Positions 1-6,634 of a stretch of 9,449 bases of DNA are shown here, piece after piece. Source of the stretch: an uncultured Slackia sp. (GTDB taxonomy: Bacteria; Actinomycetota; Coriobacteriia; Coriobacteriales; Eggerthellaceae); assembly GCA_937895975.1 (NCBI GenBank), contig CALBLG010000241.1:1-9449 (forward strand), given 5' to 3'. Position 1 is the stretch's first letter, and every line of letters starts with the position of its first letter. The notes under the pieces are model-generated. The model was not told the DNA's origin, ran no database searches, and saw only the letters and a program-made list of their open reading frames with translations. The translations under genes and the position numbers were made by a program.

Positions 1-2371
1 GCTTGCTGCACGGGAACCAGATGAAGTCGGGGTGCTTGTCCAGCAAGTTCATGATGTGGCCGTGCGAGAGCTTCGCCGGATAGCACACGCTTTCCGACGG
101 CATGCTCTCGATGCCGGCCTCATAGGTTTTCTTCGTGGATGGGTCGGACAAAATCACGCGCCAGCCCAGCTTCGTGAAGAACGTGAACCAGAACGGGTAG
201 TTCTCGTACATGGAAAGCGCACGCGGAATGCCTACCGTGCCGCGCGGCGCGTCCTCGGCGGCCAGCGGCTCGTAGTCGAACAGGCGGTGGCTCTTGTATT
301 CGAACAAGTTCGGCACGTCGTTTTTCTCGTTCAGCACGCCCGCGCCCTTTTCGCAGCGGTTGCCCGTGATGAAGCGGCGGTGCTTGCCGGTGGCCTCGTC
401 GCGGCCGAAGTCGTTCACGGTAAGCAGGCAGTGGTTCGCGCACGCCTTGCAGCGCACGGTTTTGTGCGTGGGGGCAAGCGCGCGCAGCGCATCGATGCCG
501 AGCATAGAGGTGCGCACGTCGGTCGACCTGCCCGCACGCTCGGCGGCGCGCACGGCAGACTGGTAGCGGTCGCGCGCCAACAACGCCGCGCCGTAAGCGC
601 CCATGTTGCCCGCGATGTCGGGTCGCACGGCGTTCACGCCGGCCAGTTGCTCGAACGCGCGCAGCACGGCATCGTTGAGGAATGTGCCGCCCTGTACGAT
701 AACCTTGCTGCCCACTTCTTTGGGGTCGCGAATTTTAATGACCTTGAACAGGGCATTCTTGATAACGGAAATGGCCAGACCCGCGGCGATATCGCCCACG
801 GTGGCGCCTTCCTTCTGCGCCTGCTTCACGCGGCTGTTCATGAACACGGTGCAGCGGCTGCCCAAATCCACTGGGTTTTCGGCGGCGTTCGCCGTCTTCG
901 CGAATTCGGTCACATCCAGGTTCAATCCCGCGGCGAAGCTCTCGATGAAGCTGCCGCAGCCCGACGAGCACGCCTCGTTGAGCATGATGTGGTCGATCAC
1001 GCCGTCTTTCACGCGCAGGCACTTCATGTCCTGGCCGCCGATATCCAGGATGAATTCCACGCCCGGCAGCATTTCCTGGGCGCCGCGCAGGTGCGCCACC
1101 GTCTCGATCTCGCCCGAATCGACGCGCAGCGCCTCGAGCAGCAGGCCCTCGCCGTAGCCGGTAACCGTGGCGTGCCCGATGGAGACCTTAGGCTTGCCGT
1201 CGGCGCCCGTCGGCAGCGCGTCATACATCTCGGCAATCGCGCGCTTGGCCGTGCCCAGCACGTCGCCCTTGTTGTTCGTGTAGAACGTCCACAGCAGGCT
1301 GCCGTCGTCGCCAATCAAGGCCGATTTGAACGTGGTGGAGCCGGCGTCGATGCCCAGATAGGCCACACCTTCGTAGGTCGCCAGGTCGCCGCGCTTCACC
1401 TTCTCGGCGTCGTGGCGCGCCTTGAATTCATCGAACTCGGCTTCGCTCGCGAACAGCGGGGGCAGACGCACCACTTCGCTGCCCTGGATGTCGCCCAGGC
1501 CGCGCAGTCGCTCGAGCACATCGGAAAGCAGTTCGGGCTTGGCGGTCTTTTTGCCGCACAGCGCCGCGCCGCTGGCCACGAACAGGTGCGCATTCGCGGG
1601 GCGAATGGCGTGCTCGTCATCGAGGTTCAGCGTTTCGCAGAAACGTTTATCCAGCTCAGAGAGATATTGCAACGGGCCGCCAAGAAGCGCCACGTTGCCG
1701 CGAATGGGACGGCCGCACGCCAGGCCCGAGATGGTTTGCGTCACCACGGCCTGGAAGATAGACGCCGCAATGTCTTCCTTGCGCGCGCCCTCGTTCAGCA
1801 ACGGCTGCACGTCGGTCTTCGCGAACACGCCGCAGCGACTGGCGATGGGATAGATAGTGGTATGGCTTTTCGCGAGCTCGTTAAGCCCGCCCGCGTCGGT
1901 GTCGAGCAAAGCCGCCATCTGGTCGATGAACGCGCCCGTGCCGCCGGCGCACGTGCCGTTCATGCGCTGCTCGATGCCGTTGTCGAAGTAGATGATCTTC
2001 GCGTCCTCGCCGCCCAACTCGATGACGACGTCGGTCTGCGGGATGAACGTTTCAACGGCAGTCTTGCTGGCGATGACCTCTTGCACGAAGTCGATGCCGA
2101 GCCACTGCGCAAGCAGCAGGCCGCCCGAACCCGTGATGGCGATGGTCATGGGCGTTTTCGGATACTTCTCAGCGGCTTCGCCCACCACTTCCACGATGGT
2201 CGCGCGGATGTCGGCATGGTGGCGGCGGTAGCACGAATACAGGATGTCGTTGTTGTCGTCGAGCACGGCCACTTTCACCGTGGTGGAGCCCACGTCGATG
2301 CCGATGTGCAGCGGCGCGGTCGTGGCGACCTGCGAGCCCGCTCCGGCCTGCGTTTCGTTGGTTTCAGCCAT
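1..2371 (-). CDS. Large 2-hydroxyacyl-CoA dehydratase activase (BadF/BadG/BcrA/BcrD + DUF2229 type), 3' end beyond the left edge
   Basis: Only the first 790 residues are inside the window. The family uses ATP to drive low-potential electron transfer through a [4Fe-4S] cluster to 2-hydroxyacyl-CoA dehydratase-type enzymes in the cytoplasm. Two tandem ASKHA-type domains are visible. The first has the phosphate-binding motif GIDVGSTTVK at residues 24-33, with cysteines at 141 (CAGGTG) and 180 (SRCGVF). The second has GIDAGSTTFK from residue 340, with cysteines at 468 (ACSSGCGSF) and 507 (SRCTVF). Both cysteine pairs are 39 residues apart, the spacing I recall for cluster ligands C127 and C166 of HgdC. 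A C-x2-C-x3-C group (641, 644, 648), another cysteine at 673 and a DUF2229-like stretch (SESVCYPAKL, then WFPCSK at the edge) follow. Single-domain activases are about 270 residues; this form is usually well over 1000. The ATG at 2371 follows the strong Shine-Dalgarno AAGGGGA and lies 10 bp after the TetR stop, so the two genes form an operon. Substrate unknown; family call is firm. Confidence 0.93.
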   Translation of the reverse strand, partial: MAETNETQAGAGSQVATTAPLHIGIDVGSTTVKVAVLDDNNDILYSCYRRHHADIRATIVEVVGEAAEKYPKTPMTIAITGSGGLLLAQWLGIDFVQEVIASKTAVETFIPQTDVVIELGGEDAKIIYFDNGIEQRMNGTCAGGTGAFIDQMAALLDTDAGGLNELAKSHTTIYPIASRCGVFAKTDVQPLLNEGARKEDIAASIFQAVVTQTISGLACGRPIRGNVALLGGPLQYLSELDKRFCETLNLDDEHAIRPANAHLFVASGAALCGKKTAKPELLSDVLERLRGLGDIQGSEVVRLPPLFASEAEFDEFKARHDAEKVKRGDLATYEGVAYLGIDAGSTTFKSALIGDDGSLLWTFYTNNKGDVLGTAKRAIAEMYDALPTGADGKPKVSIGHATVTGYGEGLLLEALRVDSGEIETVAHLRGAQEMLPGVEFILDIGGQDMKCLRVKDGVIDHIMLNEACSSGCGSFIESFAAGLNLDVTEFAKTANAAENPVDLGSRCTVFMNSRVKQAQKEGATVGDIAAGLAISVIKNALFKVIKIRDPKEVGSKVIVQGGTFLNDAVLRAFEQLAGVNAVRPDIAGNMGAYGAALLARDRYQSAVRAAERAGRSTDVRTSMLGIDALRALAPTHKTVRCKACANHCLLTVNDFGRDEATGKHRRFITGNRCEKGAGVLNEKNDVPNLFEYKSHRLFDYEPLAAEDAPRGTVGIPRALSMYENYPFWFTFFTKLGWRVILSDPSTKKTYEAGIESMPSESVCYPAKLSHGHIMNLLDKHPDFIWFPCSK

Positions 2372-2381
2372 TTCAATCCCC

Positions 2382-3083
2382 TTACATCTTGATTGATTCG
2401 CCCGGTTTGATGAACAGCAGGCGCATCGCGATAAGTGCCATTTCTTCTGAGGTCTCGTCCATGCCCGATTCGATCCATTCGGTGATCACGCCCAGATAGG
2501 CGCCGGAATAAAACGAAATGTAGTAGCGCGTGAACGCGGAATCGTCGGTGCGATAGCGCTCGTGCAGAAGCGAGCGCACGAACTGTCCGCACACCGCCTC
2601 GCGCAGGCGCATGCCGAAGCGCGCGTCGCCGCCGGAGCCGAGCATAGCGTGCAGGAAGTCGCCCTCGGCGCGCAGGTAGTCGAACAGCTCCACGAGCGCA
2701 GGAAGCGGGCGGTGGCGCAGGCTGCACGCGGCGATCTCGCGCAGCTGCAGCTTCTGGAATTTCGCGAGCACGCCGCCGAGGCCTTCGATGACCTCGTCCT
2801 CGAATGAGGCCAGCAGATTTTCCTTGTCGTGGAAATGGTTGTAGAACGTGCCGCGGTTCAAGCCGGCGCGCGTACAGAGGTCGCCCACGGAAAAGCCGTC
2901 GAGCCCGCGCTGCTCGACGAGCGCGATGAACGCCTCGCGAAGCGCGGCGCGTGAGCGGGCAATGCGCGGGTCGAGCTCGGCTGCGGGCGAGCCTGGCGAC
3001 GCAGGAGCAGTCGGACAAGACTGCGGCGCCGCGGCCGCAACAGTGGATGCCGTCAAGCGGCCCCCTTTCGAATAATCAGGCAT
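2382..3083 (-). CDS. TetR/AcrR family transcriptional regulator, upstream of the activase
   Basis: A 233-residue protein if translated from the ATG at 3083. Residues 1-38 are a low-complexity Ala/Pro/Ser-rich tail. The TetR DNA-binding domain starts near residue 40 (RIARSRAALREAF), with the helix-turn-helix at about 64-84 ending in the typical GTFYNHFHDKENLL. The C-terminal ligand domain ends with a stretch like the TetR_C_8/DhaS-like group (FTRYYISFYSGAYLGVITEW). The start is uncertain: GTG at 3092 lies inside the operator, ATG at 3083 has no clear Shine-Dalgarno, and TTG at 3056 has a purine-rich AAAGGGGG just upstream but with short spacing. The stop is 10 bp before the activase ATG, so regulator and activase are probably one transcript. 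The inverted repeat between its promoter and its start suggests autorepression that would also control the activase. Ligand unknown; a CoA thioester or aromatic acid would fit the neighbours but is only a guess. Confidence 0.92.
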   Translation of the reverse strand: MPDYSKGGRLTASTVAAAAPQSCPTAPASPGSPAAELDPRIARSRAALREAFIALVEQRGLDGFSVGDLCTRAGLNRGTFYNHFHDKENLLASFEDEVIEGLGGVLAKFQKLQLREIAACSLRHRPLPALVELFDYLRAEGDFLHAMLGSGGDARFGMRLREAVCGQFVRSLLHERYRTDDSAFTRYYISFYSGAYLGVITEWIESGMDETSEEMALIAMRLLFIKPGESIKM

Positions 3084-3084
3084 A

Positions 3085-3120
3085 TTGAACACGTTGACTA
3101 CTAATCAACACGTTGTTCAA
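3085..3120. promoter_or_regulatory. Inverted-repeat operator, probable TetR autoregulatory site
   Basis: Outer arms TTGAAC (3085-3090) and GTTCAA (3115-3120) and inner arms GTTGA (3093-3097) and TCAAC (3105-3109) are perfect inverted repeats around a 7-base centre. The halves differ by small insertions, so the full palindrome is imperfect. The 9-mer AACACGTTG also occurs twice as a direct repeat, at 3088-3096 and 3107-3115. The element begins about where transcription from the -10 box at 3127-3132 should start and ends just before the ATG at 3083, a repressing position. Binding by the adjacent TetR protein is inferred. Confidence 0.65.
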
Positions 3121-3126
3121 TAGCCC

Positions 3127-3155
3127 ATTATAGAGAGCAAAACGGCCCACCGCAA
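3127..3155 (-). promoter_or_regulatory. Sigma70-type promoter for the TetR-activase operon
   Basis: Read on the minus strand, a perfect TATAAT -10 box lies at 3132-3127. A weak -35, TTGCGG, lies at 3155-3150 with a 17-base spacer. The predicted start point, about 7 bases downstream, coincides with the edge of the inverted repeat at 3085-3120. Confidence 0.7.
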
Positions 3156-3522
3156 CAACGCCGCTGGTTGCTGACACCGATTTGACATATGGGAAGCAGA
3201 TACATAGAGGCGCACTATGGAGGATGGCCTAGAACTTTGCACAAAGACGCCGCCTTTTCCGCCCCAAATTCCGATTTATGCCTGCCCTTCCCCCGCCATT
3301 CAACCATTGGCGTTAGAGAAATCCAAGGTCGCGTATTCCATGCGTGGCATTTTCCCGAAGATGCAAGATATATCATGCGCACAAATGAAAATTTGGGACA
3401 CAAACGGCAGGCGCACGATGCGTCGCGCGGCAAACCCCGCTACGCGTCGCACTCGCGCAGGTGTTTGCCCATGCACAGGCCCCATGAATGCTTTCGCTTC
3501 ACAAGAAAATCCGTAGTGCAGC
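3156..3522. other. Intergenic region without a supported gene
   Basis: This stretch lies between the activase operon promoter and the flavoprotein terminator. It is visibly richer in A and T around 3240-3410 than its neighbours. A 99-codon plus-strand frame opens with an ATG at 3217 preceded by GAGG, but its product (many Pro, Cys and Arg, no domain or hydrophobic pattern) looks like no protein I know. Frames on the other strand are equally featureless. The one ordered element is a 16-base AT-rich near-palindrome at 3363-3378. A small RNA or orphan short gene cannot be excluded. Confidence 0.5.
3363..3378. repeat. AT-rich 16-base near-palindrome
   Basis: GCAAGATA followed directly by TATCATGC pairs at 7 of 8 positions around the centre. 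It stands alone in the intergenic region, with no convincing promoter or gene attached. It could be an operator half-buried in lost context or chance; weak call. Confidence 0.25.
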
Positions 3523-3552
3523 AAAAAAGGCCGCGATACGCTCGCGGCCTTT
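3523..3552 (-). terminator. Rho-independent terminator of the flavoprotein gene
   Basis: On the minus strand, AAAGGCCGCGA pairs perfectly with TCGCGGCCTTT around a 5-base loop. The 11-bp GC-rich stem runs into a six-T tract. It lies about 97 bp beyond the flavoprotein stop. The run of A at 3523-3528 on the plus strand gives the U-tract only in the minus-strand transcript, which fixes the direction. Confidence 0.9.
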
Positions 3553-3648
3553 CAAGGGAGGGGTTAGGTTATTCGGTCCAAACGGCGCTTCTCGCTGGCA
3601 TGGGTGCAATCGCGGCCTGCCGCTTGTCATCGCAGCCCAAGGGCAAGC

Positions 3649-5628
3649 TTACTCGCTAGCTTTCCAGGTCATGGAATCGCCAACGGTGGGCTTGCCCTGC
3701 GCGTAATCGTGGCAGTTGTCGCACGCGTCAGGAATGCCGCCGAGCTGCTCGGGAGCGTAATCAAGACTCGAACCGTGAATCGGGTTGTACGGGTTCCACG
3801 CGCCCATGCTCTCGAACGATGCGCGCTGGCTATCGCTTACTGCCGGGCCTTCGCCGTACGCAGTAAGCTCGGGCGCATTGCCGTCGAGCTTCGGACCTTG
3901 GCCAATAACGCTGTTCACGGCGCTTTCGGCGGCCACGAAGCCGAACGTTATCGCGCGGCCGATGGACGTGCCGGGAATGTGTCGCGGGTAGTTGCCCGAG
4001 AAGAAGCTGCCCGAGGCGTTGCCGCACGCGAACAGGCCTTTGATGGGATTGTCGTTCACGTCGAGCACACTGCAGTTCTCGTCGATGCACAAGCCGCCGA
4101 CCGTCGCGAGCACATTGGAATTCGTAGTGAATGCGAACAGGCGCTCGCCAGTGAACGGCAAGGTCGCCTCCAAGTCGCGTGCGAAATCGGCATCGTTGCC
4201 CACCTCGAAGAAGCTCTGGTAACGAGCGAGTTCGGCCTTCAAGCCATCAGGGTCGATGCCCGCGGCCTTTGCTAGCTCCTCGGGGGTCGAGCCTTCGTAC
4301 AGCCAGCCCTTCTGCTTGAACTCATCGAGCGCATCTTCCATGCCCTCGTACATCGTCTCATCGAAAATATACCAGCAGTTGCGGCCGTAGCCAGGCTGCG
4401 CGTTCTGCGCGTTGGAAACCACCTGGAACGGCGCATCCTCGCGCACGAAACGCTTGCCGCGGCCGTTCACCAGAATGCCGAAGTACACCGCGTTCCACGT
4501 GCGGAAGTCGGCGAACGAGTCGGGCGTGCCCCAGCGGAAGTTCATCACCGGGTGCGGAATGGGGTCCATCTGCGCGCCGATGGCCAGTCCCATCATATGG
4601 CCGTCACCCGTGGTGCCCCATGCCGGGTTCCACCAGCTGGAATGCGCGTAGTCTTCCGCGCGCGTCCACGCCTGCATCATCTCGGGGTTGGCGTCGTAGC
4701 CGCCCGTCGCAATAATGACGCCCTTGCTGGCGTTAACCTGGAAGTAGCCGTCGGCATCGCGGGCAATGACACCGGTCACGCTGCCGTCGACTGCGGCAAC
4801 CAGCTGAACAGCCGGCGTCGAAAAACGCAGGTCAACGTTGTCGTAGGCGGTTTTTGCCACATCCTGCATCTCCAAGCACACGTAGATACCCGAAAGGCCC
4901 GAGCGCACGCTGGCATCTTCGGGAAGCGCGGGCGAATCATAGAAGCCGAGCTCAGTGTCGATAAGCTGGGTCTGCGCCGGGAAGCCGCAGGTAGACGGTT
5001 CTTGCTCGACCTTCGTAATAACGAAGCCGTTCGCGCCCTTGTCGAGCATCTCCTGCCAGAAATCGGTCGCCTCACCCGAGCGATCGACGTAGGTGCGCGC
5101 GGCTTCGGGACGCGTACGGTAGTACGCCGAGCGATAGATTTCGTCGAGCAGAGCGGCTTTATCGATTTCGGTGCCCTCTTGGCACTTCGCGCCCACGGCG
5201 CCGAAGCACTCGAAGCAGCCGCGGCCGCGGGTCATCTTCTCAAGAATGAGCACGTTCGCGCCCATGTCGGCCGCCTTCAGGCCGGCGATCAGGCCACCGA
5301 CGCCGGCGCCCACGACAACCACGTCGAAATCTTCGGTGCGCTTGATCTCGCTCGCGGCGATTTCGCGCGACTCGAACGCAACCGGGCCACGGGGACCGGG
5401 GCATTCGGCCTTGCGCGACGGCATCAGATTCACGCCGTCCTTGTAGATGTTCTGGTAGTCGGCGTTCGTTTTGGCGGCGTCAGTCGCGGCAGCATTCTTC
5501 TCGGTGCCGCCGGCCGGCGCGCAACCAGTGGCGGCAGCGCCCACGCCCATGGCGGCAGCCGCAGCCAAAGCGCCTTTCATGAAGTTGCGGCGCGTGAAAG
5601 TGCCCTTCACTTCGATATCCTGGGTCAT
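3649..5628 (-). CDS. Tat-exported FAD-binding flavoprotein (fumarate reductase/FAD_binding_2 superfamily) with C-terminal CXXCH
   Basis: A 659-residue flavoprotein, probably a reductase or dehydrogenase acting outside the membrane; substrate unknown. The N-terminus has a twin-arginine signal (TRRNFMK, residues 12-18), an Ala-rich hydrophobic stretch and a lipobox-like ATGC ending at C36, so it may be exported folded and lipid-anchored. The FAD ADP-binding fold starts at about 101 (FDVVVVGAGVGG, glycines 107, 109, 112). An FAD_binding_2 body follows, including GVIIATGGYD, GRGKRFVRED near 390-398, ATVGGLCID at 508-516 and NYPRHIPGTSIGRAITFG from 546. From remembered alignments to Shewanella flavocytochrome c3, the active-site Arg402 and His504 positions are not conserved (A508 replaces the histidine), so it is unlikely to reduce fumarate. 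A single CDNCH occurs at 636-640. The ATG at 5628 follows GGGAGG; an upstream start at 5703 would lie within the promoter and operator. It is monocistronic, ended by the terminator at 3523-3552, and divergent from a TetR gene. Confidence 0.93.
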   Translation of the reverse strand: MTQDIEVKGTFTRRNFMKGALAAAAAMGVGAAATGCAPAGGTEKNAAATDAAKTNADYQNIYKDGVNLMPSRKAECPGPRGPVAFESREIAASEIKRTEDFDVVVVGAGVGGLIAGLKAADMGANVLILEKMTRGRGCFECFGAVGAKCQEGTEIDKAALLDEIYRSAYYRTRPEAARTYVDRSGEATDFWQEMLDKGANGFVITKVEQEPSTCGFPAQTQLIDTELGFYDSPALPEDASVRSGLSGIYVCLEMQDVAKTAYDNVDLRFSTPAVQLVAAVDGSVTGVIARDADGYFQVNASKGVIIATGGYDANPEMMQAWTRAEDYAHSSWWNPAWGTTGDGHMMGLAIGAQMDPIPHPVMNFRWGTPDSFADFRTWNAVYFGILVNGRGKRFVREDAPFQVVSNAQNAQPGYGRNCWYIFDETMYEGMEDALDEFKQKGWLYEGSTPEELAKAAGIDPDGLKAELARYQSFFEVGNDADFARDLEATLPFTGERLFAFTTNSNVLATVGGLCIDENCSVLDVNDNPIKGLFACGNASGSFFSGNYPRHIPGTSIGRAITFGFVAAESAVNSVIGQGPKLDGNAPELTAYGEGPAVSDSQRASFESMGAWNPYNPIHGSSLDYAPEQLGGIPDACDNCHDYAQGKPTVGDSMTWKASE

Positions 5629-5660
5629 CTCGAAATCCTCCCTTTCGAATTCCCTTTGAT

Positions 5661-5675
5661 GTGTACGGTGTAGAC
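5661..5675. promoter_or_regulatory. TetR operator candidate 1
   Basis: GTGTACGGTGTAGAC is an imperfect 15-base palindrome (5 of 7 pairs about the central base). It is nearly identical to the second copy 26 bp away: both contain TAC-G-(3 variable)-TAGAC in the same order. It lies just downstream of the predicted flavoprotein start point, where a bound repressor would block elongation. Binding by the divergent TetR at 5804 is inferred. Confidence 0.6.
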
Positions 5676-5685
5676 CGTTGAGCGC

Positions 5686-5714
5686 AGTATACGCCGTAGA
5701 CACAGTGGAGACAA
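5686..5714 (-). promoter_or_regulatory. Promoter of the flavoprotein gene
   Basis: On the minus strand, a -35 TTGTCT (5714-5709) and a -10 TATACT (5691-5686) are separated by exactly 17 bases. The predicted start point is near 5679, about 50 bases before the ATG. Operator copy 2 overlaps the -10 and spacer. Confidence 0.72.
5687..5701. promoter_or_regulatory. TetR operator candidate 2
   Basis: GTATACGCCGTAGAC is a near-perfect palindrome (6 of 7 pairs about the central C). It overlaps the flavoprotein -10 box and spacer, so occupancy would prevent RNA polymerase binding. With the copy at 5661 it forms a tandem pair, centres 26 bp apart, placing the two on roughly the same face of the helix. 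Confidence 0.65.
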
Positions 5715-5803
5715 CACATATTTTCGGGAAGAATCGCCGTGCCGCAGACGGGCGATGCTACCATCGAGCCGATATTGACCCCAACCCAGCACAGAGAGGA
5801 CCC

Positions 5804-6466
5804 ATGGCCGGCCAGAGCAAATCCTCCGAAATCGACACGTCTATGCCGCTGACGCGCGAGGCGATTTTTGCCAAAGCTCTCGAAATCGCCGATGAAGAGG
5901 GCATCGAAAACGCCTCGGCACGCAAAATCGCGACGAGGTTGGGCAAAACGCCCATGGCTCTGTACCGCCATTGCGATTCAGTCGAAGATATTCAACAGGG
6001 GGCGCTCGCGCTGGCGTTTTCGGAAGTCGACACCGCGCCCATCCCCGGCGAGCGCTGGGATGATACCGTGCGGCGCACCACCGCGTCGATTCGCGCAATG
6101 TATTTCCGCCACAAGAATGCGCACCTTTACAAGGTTGAATCCACGGCGCTCTCGAGCGGGCTTATCGAGCATACCAGCCGCGTGCAGGCGCTGCATCGCG
6201 CCCAGGGAATTCCCGCCGACGTACTCGAGCGTTTCTGGCGCATCATTGACGCGTTCCTTGGCGGGTTTGTCGCGAACGAGGCAAGCGAGCTCGACGTCAT
6301 GCGCATCGAGGAGTCGTTCGAGCCTTCAACGCTTCCCGAATGGGCGAAAACCGTCGAAGGGGCCTATTCTGACCAGGCATTTCACGATGGGATAGAAATC
6401 ATCATCGCTGGTATTCGCAGCATGTCGGCCCCCGACCCCTGCGACTGGCACACGCCGAAGGCATAA
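5804..6466 (+). CDS. TetR/AcrR family transcriptional regulator, divergent from the flavoprotein gene
   Basis: A 220-residue regulator. The N-terminal domain has the TetR helix-turn-helix at about residues 37-56 (SARKIATRLGKTPMALYRH). Downstream is an all-helical ligand domain (WDDTVRRTTASIRAMYFRH and onward), as in the TetR_C groups with large ligand pockets. I chose ATG 5804 because AGAGGA precedes it at short spacing and the protein then starts shortly before the conserved domain; an in-frame ATG at 5678 would place the start inside the operator region. The gene is divergent from the exported flavoprotein, and the 175-bp gap carries two tandem palindromes, the usual layout of a local repressor controlling its neighbour and itself. 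It is convergent with etfA and need not control that operon. The inducer may be the flavoprotein's substrate; this is inference. No obvious terminator follows on the plus strand. Confidence 0.93.
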   Translation: MAGQSKSSEIDTSMPLTREAIFAKALEIADEEGIENASARKIATRLGKTPMALYRHCDSVEDIQQGALALAFSEVDTAPIPGERWDDTVRRTTASIRAMYFRHKNAHLYKVESTALSSGLIEHTSRVQALHRAQGIPADVLERFWRIIDAFLGGFVANEASELDVMRIEESFEPSTLPEWAKTVEGAYSDQAFHDGIEIIIAGIRSMSAPDPCDWHTPKA

Positions 6467-6552
6467 GGCGGGTTATTCAATCATATTCTACCGAATATCA
6501 GGAATTCGGGACAAAATTGAAAGGGCAATCAGCCTATTGGCGATATGCGCCG

Positions 6553-6615
6553 AAAAATAGGATGGGCTCGTTTGCGCGATGCTCCTTGCAGAATTCCGTG
6601 CAGACGAGCCCCATC
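6553..6615 (-). terminator. Probable terminator of the dehydrogenase-etfB-etfA operon
   Basis: About 20 bases after the etfA stop, GGGCTCGTTTGC (6564-6575) pairs with GCAGACGAGCCC (6600-6611), 12 pairs including one G-U. The stem extends by GAT/ATC across a one-base bulge. In the minus-strand transcript it is followed by a short TATTTTT. The 24-base loop is larger than usual, so this may be a less efficient terminator or an mRNA 3' stabiliser. Confidence 0.65.
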
Positions 6616-6634
6616 GACATCTTCAAAACGTCCG

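Noticed and set aside
32..2392. A 786-codon plus-strand open frame opposite the activase gene
   Set aside because: It is an antisense shadow of high-GC coding DNA: the product is Arg/Ala/His-rich with no domain, while the minus strand carries unmistakable activase motifs across the same bases.
3420..3449. GCGTCGC repeated twice in the intergenic region as a possible repeat array
   Set aside because: Only two short GC-rich copies with irregular spacing; no third unit, so neither a CRISPR nor a tandem array.
3217..3516. A 99-codon plus-strand frame in the intergenic region
   Set aside because: GAGG precedes the ATG, but the product has no domain, membrane segment or plausible composition and overlaps equally featureless frames on both strands. 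Kept only as a possibility in the intergenic entry.
4552..5673. A 373-codon plus-strand open frame opposite the flavoprotein
   Set aside because: The minus strand encodes clear FAD-binding motifs over the whole length; the plus-strand product is low complexity and has no ribosome binding site or promoter of its own.
5629..5703. Upstream in-frame start that would lengthen the flavoprotein by 25 residues
   Set aside because: It would begin inside the promoter -10/operator region and displace the twin-arginine signal from the N-terminus; the ATG at 5628 has a strong Shine-Dalgarno.
5678..5803. Upstream in-frame start that would lengthen the divergent TetR by 42 residues
   Set aside because: It overlaps the operator and promoter sequences of the flavoprotein gene, and the added residues have no TetR similarity; the ATG at 5804 has AGAGGA upstream.
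6483..6498. ATATTC/GAATAT hairpin just after the plus-strand TetR gene as its terminator
   Set aside because: Only six A/T-rich pairs and no T run follow on the plus strand, too weak to call a terminator.
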